Shown piece by piece: positions 31,232 through 42,100 of a stretch of DNA of 64,000 nucleotides. Under the pieces are notes generated by a model that was not told where the DNA came from, made no database searches, and saw only the letters and a list, made by a program, of their open reading frames with translations. The stretch is from Flavobacterium palustre (GTDB taxonomy: Bacteria; Bacteroidota; Bacteroidia; Flavobacteriales; Flavobacteriaceae): contig NZ_BMGA01000001.1 in the NCBI RefSeq assembly GCF_014639535.1, positions 496,001-560,000 of the forward strand, given 5' to 3'. Both the position numbers and the translations under genes were made by a program. Position 1 is the first letter of the stretch. Each line of letters begins with the position of its first letter.

Positions 31232-31239
31232 CAAAATTA
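31232..31239 (-). promoter_or_regulatory. Candidate -7 box for the glycogen-synthase-like gene
   Basis: Reading minus, TAATTTTG fits TAnnTTTG and lies about 40 bp upstream of the ATG. It is back to back with the panC box at 31271-31278. Confidence 0.5.
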
Positions 31240-31270
31240 CAAAATTTTATGCAGTTATTAACTAATATAT

Positions 31271-31278
31271 TATGTTTG
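31271..31278 (+). promoter_or_regulatory. Candidate -7 box for panC
   Basis: TATGTTTG matches TAnnTTTG. The ATG it contains opens a longer panC frame that cannot be translated from this promoter. Confidence 0.5.
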
Positions 31279-31301
31279 CATTTAATTTTAATAAAATAAC
31301 C

Positions 31302-32150
31302 ATGCCTATTTTCTATGGAAAAGCCGCTTTAATCGATTTTTTAAATTCCATTAAAACGCCTCATTCCACTATTGGTTTTGTCCCTACCATGGGCGCTTTG
31401 CACCAAGGACATCTTTCGTTGATGCAGCAATCACTAGCAGAAAACAATACTACCGTAGTGAGTATATTTGTTAATCCTACCCAATTTAACAATCCGGAAG
31501 ATTTAGAAAAATACCCCCGAACCTTAGAAGCAGACACTCTGAAAATTGCTCAGCTAGATTCAAATATAATTATCTACGCCCCAACGGTAGATGATATTTA
31601 CGAAGGAAAAGTCGCATCACAGGATTTTGATTTTGACGGACTGGAAAACCAAATGGAAGGCAAATTCAGACCGGGACATTTTAACGGAGTGGGAACTATC
31701 GTAAAAAGATTGTTCGAAATTGTATCTCCGACCAACGCCTATTTTGGAGAAAAAGATTTCCAGCAATTGCAAATTGTCAAAAAAATGGTCAGTAAAAACC
31801 ATTTGGAAGTAAACATTATTGGTTGCGATATCTATAGAGAAAAAAACGGACTGGCGATGAGCTCCCGAAACGAACGCTTATCAAAAACCGAAAGAGAAGA
31901 AGCCTCCATTATATACAAAACCCTGCTTGAAGCCAAAGAAAAATTCAAAACTCAAAGCTGCCAAGAAGTAAAAAACTGGGTTACAAAAGTCTTTGAATCC
32001 AACAGTAGCTTTGATTTGGAATATTTTGAAATTGCCGATGAAGAAACACTTCTTCCTTGTAGCGAACAATTAAAAAATAAAAATTATCGTGCATTTATAG
32101 CCGTTTTTGTTAATAATATCCGATTGATTGATACCATTTCGCTAAAATAA
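31302..32150 (+). CDS. panC: Pantothenate synthetase
   Basis: Joins pantoate and beta-alanine with ATP to give pantothenate. The HIGH-type [13 protein letters not shown] is at 29-41, the KMSKS-equivalent AMSSRN at about 184-189, and the intermediate segments [18 protein letters not shown] and [13 protein letters not shown] are typical. The chosen ATG 31302 gives 282 residues, matching the family. The ATG at 31272 is inside the -7 box. It lies 14 bp before panD on the same strand, and panD has its own -7 box. Confidence 0.95.
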   Translation: MPIFYGKAALIDFLNSIKTPHSTIGFVPTMGALHQGHLSLMQQSLAENNTTVVSIFVNPTQFNNPEDLEKYPRTLEADTLKIAQLDSNIIIYAPTVDDIYEGKVASQDFDFDGLENQMEGKFRPGHFNGVGTIVKRLFEIVSPTNAYFGEKDFQQLQIVKKMVSKNHLEVNIIGCDIYREKNGLAMSSRNERLSKTEREEASIIYKTLLEAKEKFKTQSCQEVKNWVTKVFESNSSFDLEYFEIADEETLLPCSEQLKNKNYRAFIAVFVNNIRLIDTISLK

Positions 32151-32152
32151 TT

Positions 32153-32160
32153 TACTTTTG
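32153..32160 (+). promoter_or_regulatory. Candidate -7 box for panD
   Basis: TACTTTTG fits TAnnTTTG and ends 4 bp before the panD ATG, so a transcript from here would be leaderless or nearly so. It overlaps the end of panC. Confidence 0.5.
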
Positions 32161-32164
32161 TGCC

Positions 32165-32515
32165 ATGCAAATTCAAGTATTAAAATCAAAAATTCATCGG
32201 GTAAAAGTAACAGGAGCCGATTTAAATTACATTGGCAGTATTACCATCGATGAAACCTTATTAGAAGCATCTAATATTATTGAAGGAGAAAAAGTTTCTA
32301 TTGTTAACATCAACAACGGAGAACGTTTTGACACCTACGCCATAAAAGGAGAAAGAAATTCTGGCGAAATCACTCTTAATGGCCCAGCGGCTAGAAAAGT
32401 ACAAAGAGACGATATTATCATTATCATTTCTTATGCAACTATAGATTTCGAAGAAGCAAAGACTTTCCAACCTTGGATTATTTTCCCAAATGAAAATGAC
32501 AATTCATTGACCTAA
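32165..32515 (+). CDS. panD: Aspartate 1-decarboxylase proenzyme
   Basis: Makes beta-alanine from aspartate for pantothenate synthesis. Gly24-Ser25 in YIGSITID is the self-cleavage site that makes the pyruvoyl group, at the canonical position. [17 protein letters not shown] is the second family signature (about 72-88). At 116 residues it is the normal short form. Its upstream neighbour panC uses the product. Confidence 0.95.
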   Translation: MQIQVLKSKIHRVKVTGADLNYIGSITIDETLLEASNIIEGEKVSIVNINNGERFDTYAIKGERNSGEITLNGPAARKVQRDDIIIIISYATIDFEEAKTFQPWIIFPNENDNSLT

Positions 32516-32543
32516 ATCAGTATTTAAAAAACATACAATAATT

Positions 32544-32577
32544 GAAGCGTTTCCTAAAAGGAACGCTTCTTGTTTTT
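32544..32577 (+). terminator. Terminator after panD
   Basis: A stem GAAGCGTTTCC / GGAACGCTTC with a bulge and a 5-nt TAAAA loop (32544-32569) is followed by a T-rich stretch. Confidence 0.75.
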
Positions 32578-32654
32578 TAGGCTATATCTTACTTTGACTA
32601 AAAAGTAGTATCTTGCTGTTGCATTTAGAATTCTCATTTTAAAACTCTCAAATC

Positions 32655-33794
32655 ATGAAACAAACACTACTTTTATTCTTCTTTACCATTTCATTATTTG
32701 CTCAAAAAACTACCGAATTAATTAAGTCGAATAAACTCGGAGAAACCAGAGAAATCAGCATCAGCCTGCCTGCTTCTTACGAAACCAATCCAACTAAAAG
32801 ATATCCCATTCTATTATTATTAGACGGAGATTACTTATTTGATCCTTTTCAGGGAGCATTAAAATATGGGGAGTATTGGGACGACTTACCCGAAATAATC
32901 ATCATAGGAATTAATCAAAAAAACAGCCGTATGAACGATTGTGCTTTTGACCCGACAGAAGGCACTCCAACCAAAAGAGCCGCTGCTTTTTACAATTTCA
33001 TTGGCGAAGAACTCATTCCTTTTATTGATAAAAAATACCGCACGGCTCCTTTTAGAATTATTGCCGGACATGATACCACAGCAGGATTTTTAAATTTCTT
33101 TCTTTACAAAGAAAACTCTTTTTTTAACGCTTACATTTCACTCAGTCCGGAACTCGCTCCGGGAATGGAAAACCAAATTGCTACGAGTTTAAACAATACT
33201 AAAAAACCATTATTCTACTATCAGTCTTCGGCCGATGGCGATATCAAACAATTGCTTCTGCCTATAGAAGAACTGGACGGCAACTTAAAATCAGTCACAA
33301 ATCCATTAGTCAATTATCAATACAATAAATTTACTAATGCTTCCCATTATTCCTTGGTTTTGTTTTCAGTACCTAATGCATTGTATCAAATTTTTGATAG
33401 CTACAAACCCATTTCTTCAACAGAATTTACCGAAAAAATCGCAATTTTGCCATCAGGCTACGTTGTTTATTTAATTAAAAAATACCAAAACACTACCGAA
33501 AAATTAGGCTTGCAAATGCCTATTCGAATCAACGATTTCAAAGCCATCGAAGCCGCCATTTTAAAAAACAAGGCTTACGATGAATTAGAACAATTAGCCC
33601 AGTTAGCCAATAAAAATTACCCAAAAACCATGCTTGCAGATTACGAATTAGGTTTGATGTATGAAAAAACCGGAGATACTAAAAAGGCTGCCACCAAATA
33701 CCAACGCGCTTCGCAACTGGAAGAAATTGGTGATTTGACCAAAGAAATGATGTACAATAAGTACGATGATATGAAAAGTTTAAGTGTAAAATAA
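32655..33794 (+). CDS. Exported esterase-fold (alpha/beta hydrolase) protein with altered nucleophile site
   Basis: Starts with a short signal peptide (about 1-16, FAQ). It then matches the esterase-D-like family (SLPASYETNPTKRYPILLLLDGDYLF; IIIIGINQ). The nucleophile elbow normally reading GHSxGG is GHDTTAG (138-144), so Asp140 occupies the Ser position. SHYSLV near 232-237 resembles the His-loop of active relatives. A TPR-like stretch (about 315-350, ADYELGLMYEKTGDTKKAATKYQRA in parts) follows the hydrolase domain. Its stop overlaps the radA start (TAATG). Probably a binding or pseudo-enzyme rather than a serine esterase. Role unknown. Confidence 0.8.
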   Translation: MKQTLLLFFFTISLFAQKTTELIKSNKLGETREISISLPASYETNPTKRYPILLLLDGDYLFDPFQGALKYGEYWDDLPEIIIIGINQKNSRMNDCAFDPTEGTPTKRAAAFYNFIGEELIPFIDKKYRTAPFRIIAGHDTTAGFLNFFLYKENSFFNAYISLSPELAPGMENQIATSLNNTKKPLFYYQSSADGDIKQLLLPIEELDGNLKSVTNPLVNYQYNKFTNASHYSLVLFSVPNALYQIFDSYKPISSTEFTEKIAILPSGYVVYLIKKYQNTTEKLGLQMPIRINDFKAIEAAILKNKAYDELEQLAQLANKNYPKTMLADYELGLMYEKTGDTKKAATKYQRASQLEEIGDLTKEMMYNKYDDMKSLSVK

Positions 33795-35155
33795 TGTCGA
33801 AAATTAAAACATCTTTTTTCTGTCAGAGTTGCGGGACTTCCTATGCCAAATGGCAGGGACAATGCAACGCCTGTAAAGAATGGAATACCATTGCCGAAGA
33901 AATCATTCAAAAGCAAGACAAAGTTGCCTGGAAAAGCGAACCAACTTCCGCTAACAGAGCACCAAAACCCCTGAAAATTACCGAAATCGATTCTACCGAA
34001 GAAATCCGAATGGATACCACGGATACGGAATTAAATCGTGTATTGGGCGGAGGAATTGTTCCCGGCTCACTAACGCTTTTAGGCGGCGAACCCGGAATTG
34101 GAAAAAGTACATTGTTACTTCAAATTTCATTAAAGCTACCTTATAAAACCTTGTATGTTTCGGGCGAAGAAAGTCAGAAACAAATAAAAATGCGTGCCGA
34201 AAGAATTATACCTTCAAGCGATAATTGCTATATTCTGACAGAAACCAAAACGCAAAACATCTTTAAGCAAATTGAGACTATCGAGCCTGAAATAGTCATT
34301 ATCGATTCCATTCAAACACTTCATACTGATTATATCGAATCGACTGCGGGAAGCATTTCTCAAATTAGAGAAACCACCGCTGAACTGATTAAGTTTGCAA
34401 AAGAAACCAATATTCCTGTCATCCTTATTGGTCATATTACCAAAGACGGAAACATTGCCGGACCCAAAATATTGGAACACATGGTGGATACGGTTTTACA
34501 ATTTGAAGGCGACAGAAATCATGTTTATCGCATTTTACGCTCACTTAAAAACCGTTTTGGTTCAACGGCAGAAATTGGAATTTATGAAATGCTCGGCAGC
34601 GGATTAAGAGAAGTTTCCAATCCTTCAGAAATATTAATTTCGCACAAAGACGAAGAATTGTCAGGAACCGCCATTGCCACAACTTTAGAAGGAATGCGTC
34701 CGTTGATGATAGAAATTCAATCTTTGGTCAGTACCGCCGTTTATGGAACTCCGCAACGCAGCACCACTGGTTACAATGCCAAAAGACTGAATATGATTTT
34801 GGCAGTTTTAGAAAAAAGAGCCGGTTTCAGGCTTGGTGCCAAAGACGTTTTCCTGAACATTACAGGAGGAATTTCGGTTGATGATCCGGCAATTGATTTG
34901 GCAGTTGTTGCGGCTATTTTATCATCTAATGAAGATATTCCCGTAGATAAGGGATTCTGTTTTGCCGGTGAGGTCGGACTTTCAGGCGAAATCCGCCCCG
35001 TAAACCGTGTAGATCAGCGCATTCAGGAAGCCGAAAAATTAGGTTTCTCAACTATTTTTGTTTCTAAATACAATAAAATAGCCTTAAAAAATACGGGAAT
35101 CAAAATTGAATTAGTTGCTAAAATTGAAGATGTGGCGAGTATGCTTTTTGGGTAA
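33794..35155 (+). CDS. radA: DNA repair protein RadA (Sms)
   Basis: Branch-migration ATPase in recombination. The N-terminal zinc finger has Cys10, Cys13, Cys24 and Cys27 (CQSC, CNAC). The P-loop GGEPGIGKST is at about 94-103; the RadA-specific KNRFGS is at about 252-257; the Lon-like C-terminal domain runs from about 270. Length 453 is normal. Its ATG overlaps the stop of the esterase-like gene by one base, so the two are translationally coupled. It ends 17 bp before a strong shared terminator. Confidence 0.96.
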   Translation: MSKIKTSFFCQSCGTSYAKWQGQCNACKEWNTIAEEIIQKQDKVAWKSEPTSANRAPKPLKITEIDSTEEIRMDTTDTELNRVLGGGIVPGSLTLLGGEPGIGKSTLLLQISLKLPYKTLYVSGEESQKQIKMRAERIIPSSDNCYILTETKTQNIFKQIETIEPEIVIIDSIQTLHTDYIESTAGSISQIRETTAELIKFAKETNIPVILIGHITKDGNIAGPKILEHMVDTVLQFEGDRNHVYRILRSLKNRFGSTAEIGIYEMLGSGLREVSNPSEILISHKDEELSGTAIATTLEGMRPLMIEIQSLVSTAVYGTPQRSTTGYNAKRLNMILAVLEKRAGFRLGAKDVFLNITGGISVDDPAIDLAVVAAILSSNEDIPVDKGFCFAGEVGLSGEIRPVNRVDQRIQEAEKLGFSTIFVSKYNKIALKNTGIKIELVAKIEDVASMLFG

Positions 35156-35171
35156 AAAAAAAATAGACTAT

Positions 35172-35218
35172 AAAAAAATGACCGATATTGATTTTTCAGT
35201 ATCGGTCATTTTTTTTTT
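35172..35218. terminator. Bidirectional terminator between radA and the sorting-domain gene
   Basis: A stem AAAAATGACCGATA / TATCGGTCATTTTT (one internal mismatch zone) with a 9-nt loop is flanked by A- and T-runs. The convergent genes on both sides can use it. A near-copy with the AATGACCGAT arm follows pyk at 60203-60244. Confidence 0.9.
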
Positions 35219-35241
35219 ACAATCTTTAAAAGGTCTCTCAA

Positions 35242-38200
35242 CTAGTAAAGCACTTTTGTTGCAATTGTTTTGCCATTTTCAAGAACTAAGCTTACTAAAA
35301 GAAGTTGCTGACTAGAGAGCAAATTCTGGATCACAAAATCATTGGCAGATACATTTTCCTTTTGATAAATTATTTTTCCTGAAACGTCATAAATAATGAT
35401 TTTCGAAATCAAATCTTCAGATGAACTTACTGTAATTTCATTATTATTCACTGAAACCATAATCGTTTTATCAACTTCATCAACCTGAGGTGTTTCAATC
35501 ACTGGTTCCGGTTCAACAGCATTTTTATCTACATAACGCAATACAAAACGATTCTTAAATGTTCCTTTTACAGTACTGAAAGTATAAGCTCCTTTTTTAA
35601 GATCATGAAGGATATTTAAATCTTTATCTTCTAAAAAAACATTCTGTGAAGACAATACACCATCAGTATGATCGATACTGATTTGGAACTCACCCACTAT
35701 AGTCGATTTATAACCTAAAGCCACGCTGTCTTGCTTTACAAAAGGTACCGCACGCCCCTGGATAGACAATTTTGTCCCCTGATTCACACTGTAAAAATCA
35801 ACATACTGATTCCCATCATAACTCACACCATCAAAACCGCGATCGTAATCATTAGTCGCTCCGGCGATATAGCCTATTAACATTTGCTTATAAGCACCTT
35901 CTTTATTGGTTAAATTCAACCAAATTCGGCTTTTTTCGGTTTCAGCCGTAGCTTTAGCAGTTGTTTTGGAAGTACTACTCAATTTATAAAACTGTGAATT
36001 ATCATAATTAGATTGTCCATCAGTATATCGCATAGCATTATTAAATACTACTGTCCCTCCGGTTGCAGTTGAAGGTGCAAAAAAACTTTGACCTGCTGCT
36101 ATTTTACCTGTAGCGAGATTAACCCCTCCTGTTTTATTGTAAGTAACATAATCATTTGTGGTATAATTATAAATAGCATCTCCTGCAATGTCTTTACTTG
36201 GCGATGTATTATGAGTCCAAAAATAAAGTGTCCCTTCTAATGAAGTTGAATTTGCAGCTATAAACTTATCTGCATCAATAGCCGACGGATAAGGATTTCC
36301 TATCAGGTTTACTAAACTAGAGGGCACTTCATAAGAAACCAATCCGTTATTAGGTACTCCAACAAACTCCGGAGCTGTATCAACAGCAGGTACAGTAATA
36401 CTAAATGTTTGCGGTGCTCTAATAATATAACCACGTCCCTTTTCCATTATAGCAGTTCCATTATATTCTATTTTCCATCCCGAAGTTGGACTATAGCTAT
36501 AGTATTTATCAAAAAGCGTATTAGGAGATAATTTTTTTAAAGTTTGTGGATCTACTAAAGAAGTAACCGGCGAAGACCAATAGGTAAAATCATAACGTTT
36601 TACAAAGCCAGTATGGCGTTTGTAATTGATATTTCCAGAATTTACAGCGGCATCATTCATTTGAACTAAACTCGCATCATTTTCGAAAATCAATTTCGCA
36701 TTTGGCTGAACCTCAACTCCATTTTCAATTTTTAATGTACGCCCTGATTTTATGGTAACAATAGTTGTTCCCGTAACCTGACAAGAACAGCCTTCGATAT
36801 CAACATCATTTGCATTGGTGTAATCTGAAGCAAAAACTAATCTTTGATTAATTGTAGGGGCCCCATTTGACCAGGAACCTGACCAGGTATTTGTTTCAGG
36901 AGCAACAATAGTAACTGTTACAGTATTCGAAGTACAACTTCCATTGGTAACCGCAAAATAGTAAACCCCTGGCAAAAGATCGGTAATCAATTGGCTTCCA
37001 CCACCAGTAATTACATAAGAATCATTACTATAACTTCCTGTTCGAGTAATAGTTCCGGATGCTGGTAAATTACTCAAAACTACGCTTCCTGTTGGTACTG
37101 TACAAGTTGGATTTGTTGGAGTTCCTGCTGTTGGGGTGGATGGTAAACTATTAACTGTATTGGTAATACCTGAACTAGTTGTTGTACAACCAGAAGTATT
37201 AGTAACTATAACATCAACTACCTGACCATTAGTTAATACTGTGGTAATATAAGTGGAGACCGCACCATTTTGAACACTTGAACCTCCAATTCTAAAATCA
37301 TAATTTGTCCCTCCGGTAGCTGTAAAAGTCACTGAAGTACCGGAACAAAATGTATTATCAGCATCACTACTTGTCAAACCAGCTGTTGGTAAAGCATTAA
37401 CTGTATTGGTAATACCTGAACTAGTTGCTGTACAACCAGAAGCATTAGTAACTATAACATCAACTACTTGCCCATTAGTTAAAACTGTGGTAGTATAAGT
37501 AGAGGACGTACCATTTTGAACACTTGAACCTCCAACTCTAAAATTATAATTTGTGCCCCCCGTAGCTGTAAAAATCACTGAAGTCCCAGTACAAAATGTA
37601 TTATCGGTATCACTACTTGTCAAACCAGCAGATGGTAAATTATTAACTGTATTAGTAATCCCTAAACTAGTTGCTGTACAACCAGAAGCATTAGTAACTA
37701 TAACATCAACTACTTGCCCATTAGTTAAAGCTGTGGTAGTATAAGTAGAGGACGTACTATTTTGAACACTTGAACCTCCAACTCTAAAATTATAATTTGT
37801 CCCTCCAGTAGCTGTAAAAGTAACTGAAGTACCGGAACAAAATGTATTATCGGCATCACTACTTGTCAAACCAGCAGATGGTAAAGCATTAACTGTTAAA
37901 CTTTTTGTAACAGTATTAGAACAAGTCCCATTAGAAATCGTATAATTTACAGTTACAGTTCCCGCTGTCATACCTGTAACAACTCCTCCTGTAGTTATAC
38001 TAGCTGTACCTGTACCATTCGTTATTGACCAAGTTCCACCAGATGTTGTATTTGTAAATGCTGATGTTGACGTATTAACACATACTGTTGTTGCTTCTCC
38101 TCCAATAGCTGCCACGGTAGGAAGAGAATTAACTGTTACTGCAACTCGACCATAAGCCTTTTTACTATCTGAAGTTCTTGTCATAACTACATTATACTCA

Positions 38201-38817
38201 CCTCCACTTGAAGCAGTAGCAGTAAATGTTGGGTTTTGAGACGTACTTGTAAATGAATTAGGTCCAGTCCAGGAGTAAGTAAAAGTACCATTTGGTGGTG
38301 GTGTTGCCGTTAAATTAATTGAACTACCAACACAAACGGGAGAATTGGAATTTACTGAACCTGTACCTCCTAATGATTCTAAATCATCAAAACTAGAATT
38401 TGAATTTGCTTGACCATTACAAGTGGAAACTAATAAACCTCCTATGTAAATTCTATCAGATGCTGTACATTGATTTCCTCCATCAATATTTGCTCCAGAA
38501 TTAATAGTAATAGTTGACCCCTCTGCAAGTGTAATTCTATCATTAGCTCCATTTTCAAACAAAATTGTAGCATTATTTTTAACAACAAAATTAATCTGCC
38601 CTAGACAACTTAAATCAAAGCCAGAATTAATTGTTAATACCGTAGTAGTTGTTCCATTTCCTATACTTATAACATTATAACCTGAAAATGTACTACAACT
38701 ATAACTAGAAGCATTAACATTTCCTGTTATTGTATATGTTTGTGAAAATCCTTCAACAGAAAAAAACAAAACAATTAAAAATATAAAAAAAAATTTCTTA
38801 GGTAAAATTAGTCTCAT
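35242..38817 (-). CDS. Giant secreted adhesin-like protein with Ig-like repeats and T9SS sorting domain (type C-like)
   Basis: From the start MRLILPKKFFFIFLIVLFFSVEGFSQ it has 1,191 residues; a longer start at 38865 only adds 16 residues ahead of the signal. Segments are: an N-terminal beta-rich, Cys-rich region; an Ig/PKD-like domain about 190-250; a further Cys-containing unit; three near-identical 82-residue repeats (about 313-558); then the C-terminal half shared with the 13.7- and 39.1-kb proteins (IEGCSCQV, KRYDFTYWSSPV, LIGNPYPSAIDADKF, RIWLNLTNKEG, PFVKQDSVALGYKS). It ends with a sorting domain (IIYDVSGKIIYQKENV; LVLENGKTIATKVLY). Probably a surface protein; no enzymatic motif seen. 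Confidence 0.87.
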   Translation of the reverse strand: MRLILPKKFFFIFLIVLFFSVEGFSQTYTITGNVNASSYSCSTFSGYNVISIGNGTTTTVLTINSGFDLSCLGQINFVVKNNATILFENGANDRITLAEGSTITINSGANIDGGNQCTASDRIYIGGLLVSTCNGQANSNSSFDDLESLGGTGSVNSNSPVCVGSSINLTATPPPNGTFTYSWTGPNSFTSTSQNPTFTATASSGGEYNVVMTRTSDSKKAYGRVAVTVNSLPTVAAIGGEATTVCVNTSTSAFTNTTSGGTWSITNGTGTASITTGGVVTGMTAGTVTVNYTISNGTCSNTVTKSLTVNALPSAGLTSSDADNTFCSGTSVTFTATGGTNYNFRVGGSSVQNSTSSTYTTTALTNGQVVDVIVTNASGCTATSLGITNTVNNLPSAGLTSSDTDNTFCTGTSVIFTATGGTNYNFRVGGSSVQNGTSSTYTTTVLTNGQVVDVIVTNASGCTATSSGITNTVNALPTAGLTSSDADNTFCSGTSVTFTATGGTNYDFRIGGSSVQNGAVSTYITTVLTNGQVVDVIVTNTSGCTTTSSGITNTVNSLPSTPTAGTPTNPTCTVPTGSVVLSNLPASGTITRTGSYSNDSYVITGGGSQLITDLLPGVYYFAVTNGSCTSNTVTVTIVAPETNTWSGSWSNGAPTINQRLVFASDYTNANDVDIEGCSCQVTGTTIVTIKSGRTLKIENGVEVQPNAKLIFENDASLVQMNDAAVNSGNINYKRHTGFVKRYDFTYWSSPVTSLVDPQTLKKLSPNTLFDKYYSYSPTSGWKIEYNGTAIMEKGRGYIIRAPQTFSITVPAVDTAPEFVGVPNNGLVSYEVPSSLVNLIGNPYPSAIDADKFIAANSTSLEGTLYFWTHNTSPSKDIAGDAIYNYTTNDYVTYNKTGGVNLATGKIAAGQSFFAPSTATGGTVVFNNAMRYTDGQSNYDNSQFYKLSSTSKTTAKATAETEKSRIWLNLTNKEGAYKQMLIGYIAGATNDYDRGFDGVSYDGNQYVDFYSVNQGTKLSIQGRAVPFVKQDSVALGYKSTIVGEFQISIDHTDGVLSSQNVFLEDKDLNILHDLKKGAYTFSTVKGTFKNRFVLRYVDKNAVEPEPVIETPQVDEVDKTIMVSVNNNEITVSSSEDLISKIIIYDVSGKIIYQKENVSANDFVIQNLLSSQQLLLVSLVLENGKTIATKVLY
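37142..37879. repeat. Three tandem 246-bp coding repeats in the adhesin gene
   Basis: Unit starts at 37142, 37388 and 37634 (each GGTAAA-CTATTAACTGTAT-like) are exactly 246 bp apart; the next similar start at 37880 diverges afterwards. Each unit encodes 82 residues (LTSSDADNTFC to ITNTVN). DNA identity between units is high enough to be recombination-prone. Confidence 0.85.
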
Positions 38818-39115
38818 AAAATATCTATTTGGAGCAGGCACAAGCCTTAAAACTTTAATTTTCAATCCATAAAAATGAATTATGAAGCAAGATTAAATGT
38901 AATTTCTTGTTCCAAAAACTAAAAACGTTCATGTACTTGTTTTCTCGTTGAAGTGCATATTTAACACTTGCAAACACCCTGTAAACAAAGGATTCAGAGA
39001 ACAATCCACTGATTTCTCATCCTTCTTAAACATTCTATTCATCTAAAAAAAAATCCTGACTATTTTCATAATCAGGATAACGAGTTGAAATACTATTTTG
39101 GGGATGGCTCTACAA
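38818..39115. other. Intergenic region between two giant sorting-domain genes
   Basis: About 298 bp. It contains the upstream region of the adhesin gene at 35.2 kb (no perfect -7 box; a near match CAAGATTA at about 38892 on the plus strand) and the downstream terminator of the second giant gene. No coding frame seen. Confidence 0.5.
39045..39081 (-). terminator. Terminator of the second giant sorting-domain gene
   Basis: A stem ATCCTGA / TCAGGAT (39053-39078) has an A-tract on the left that becomes a T-run for the minus-strand gene. Confidence 0.75.
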
Positions 39116-42100
39116 TCAATAGACAATTTTTGCCACAATACTATCACTGTTTTCCAAAACTACTTTAACAAGCAATACCTGATGAGCCATATTCAGATTT
39201 TGGATTAAAACATCTTTAGCCGACACTTTCATTTTTTGGAAAATCATTGTTCCCGTGACATCATAAATCCTGATTTCTGCAATCAAATTATCTACTGAAC
39301 TTACACTGATTACATTACTCAATACTGAAACAACAACTTCTTCATTATTAGAAACCGCTTCTATCGCCGCTTCTTTTTCAGCCTCATCATTAGCTGCATA
39401 ACGCATTACAAAACGATTATTAAACTCTCCATTTTCGGTACTAAAAGTATAAGACATTTTTCTAAGATTATGTACTACTTTCAATTCTTTATCTTCTAAA
39501 TAAAGCTGTTGATTGTCTAAAATTCCACTTGTGTGATCAATACTAATTTGGAACTCACCTTTAATTGTTGATTTATAACCTAAAAACACACTGTCTTGCT
39601 GTACAAAAGGCAAAGCGCGTCCTTGAATAGATAAATGTGCACCCTGATTCACACTATAAAAATCAACCATTTGATTTCCATCATAAATTACACCATCAAA
39701 ACCTGCATCATAATGATTGGTAGCCCCTGTTATATATCCAATCAGCGTTTGTTTGAAAGCGCCTTCATTGTTGGTTAAATTCAACCAAACGTTATTTTTC
39801 TCTGTTACTGGAGCGGTTGCAGTCGGTTTAGAATTTCTGTTGAGTTTAAAAAACTGCGAATTATTTGTCCCCGAAGCTCCACCAGAAACCCGCATACTAT
39901 TATTAAAAATCAATGTTCCTCCATTAGTACTTGACGGAGCAAAAAATCCCTGCCCCGCTGCAATTTTACCTGTTGGCACAAATCCTCCGGTAGCTGCAGC
40001 TTCTGCAGAAGAAACACGAGAACCAACTCCTCCTGTTCTGTTGTAAGTTGCATAATCATCAACAGAATAATTAGCTGCAAAAGAACCTGAGATGGTATTA
40101 CTTGGTGCGGTATTATGTGTCCAAAAATAAAGTGTCCCTTCTAAAACAGCTGAATTTATATCTAAAAAAGTATCGGCATCAATAGCCGACGGATATGGAT
40201 TTCCTAAAAGATAGGTTTTGCTTCCCGATAGCAATAAATTAAACGCACCATTATTAGGAACACCAATAAAAAGCGGATTATAATCAATTGTAGCTGTAGA
40301 AAGACTAAAATCCTGAGGTGCCCGCACTAAATATCCATTTCCCGGATCCATTACTTTAGCACCATGATAATAAATCGCCCAACCCGTATTGGGATTGTAA
40401 CCATAATACTTATCATATAAAGTATTGGGTGATAGATTTTTCAATGTTTGTCCTGCAACCGGTGAAGACCAATACGTAAAATCGTATCTCCTTACAGGAG
40501 CAGTATAACGTTTATAGTTAATATTTCCTGTGTTTGCCGCAGCATCATTTACCTGAACCAAACTGGCATTGTTTTCGAAAGTTAAAATGCCATTAGTAAC
40601 ATCAACTGAATTAACCACCCGTAATGTATGAGCACTGTTTATAACTACATTTGCTCCATTGGTAAGCTCACAGGAACAGGCTTCTATATCTGAGGTTGAA
40701 TTAAAATCTTCTTCGAAAACAATTCCTCTGGTCGTATCCGGAAGTCCATTGAGCCAGCTGACTCCATCCCAGATTGAAGTTTCACTAATTATTTGACAAG
40801 ACGTTATTGGAGACAGACAATCTTTTTCATTCTTAATAATAACGTTATACGAACCTACAGCTAAACCAGACTTGACATTACTACTTTGATAAGTGACTCC
40901 GTTATCAAAACTATATTCATCGGTAATACTTTGTACAGTTACTGTAATAGTCCCCGTTTTTACTGAACATGTTGGCTGTGTAATAGTGATTACCGGAGTT
41001 GTCAACTGAGGTAAAAAAGTAATCTTACGTGTTCTGGTATAACTAGCTACATTACAATCAGCACCCGAAGCCTGAAAAGTAATATAAACTCGATATTCTG
41101 CGGATTCAGCCGGAGTTCCTCCGGTAATATTCAATGTAGCAGTCTTGGCTCCCGAATAAGCCCCTCCATCACTAATTTCATCCCAAACTCCAGAAGCAAC
41201 TGATTTTTTCCACTGATAAGAAAGCACATTCGCAGGATAAGAAGTCGTAACAGTATAAGAATAATTAGTACTAAAACACTGCTTAACATTTGTACCACCG
41301 GAAACATTAGTAATTTCATTTACAGTAAGAGTTACTGCACTAGAAGTCACACTACAATTGCCATTAGATACAATTACCTGAAATTGTGTACCATCAGGAT
41401 ATTGGGCACTACTCACATTTTCAACGGTAATTTCGTTTGTCAAAGCATTTTTGGTTTTGTCTGTACCGTCTAAAATAGTTGTAAAACCTGAATCTGTAGG
41501 TCGCTTTCGTTGCCAGGTATATGTCAAACCAGAACCCGAAGCAATTACTTTAAATTTAACCGAAGCACCTTCGCAATCCAATTGATTAACAGGCTGAGTG
41601 GTTATAACTGGTGTCTCAATTACTGATACAGTCGTGGTAGCAGTAATAATTTTACTATCTGATGCTCTTTTCATCGCTACTGTATAAACACCGGCTGTAA
41701 CAGGAGTTGTTGTAGCTGTCAAAGAATAATTGGCATTACTACTGTAAGTTGTTGCGCTGAGACCGGGACCAGACCAGGAATAAGTGTAAGTACCAACAGG
41801 AGGAGATGTTGCCGAAAGATTAATGGTATTTCCTGAGCAAACCGGCGTGTTGGAATTTGCACTTCCTGTCCCTCCAAAAGAAATTAAATCATCAAAACCC
41901 AGCAAACCGGCACTACCCTGACAGGCAGCTAATAAAACCCCGCCAATATAAACCCTGTCATTGCCTGTACAACCTCCGCCTGTACCGCCCGAAGGATATA
42001 AACTTCCTCCATTTACAAATACAATCGATGAACCCTCCGAAAGATACAACCGTTTATTTGCCACAGAAAAATCAAGTGTTGCATTATTAACAACCAACTG

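Noticed and set aside
37142-37879. Repeat array as CRISPR or mobile element
   Set aside because: The 246-bp units are contiguous and in frame within a surface protein gene; no spacers or transposase.
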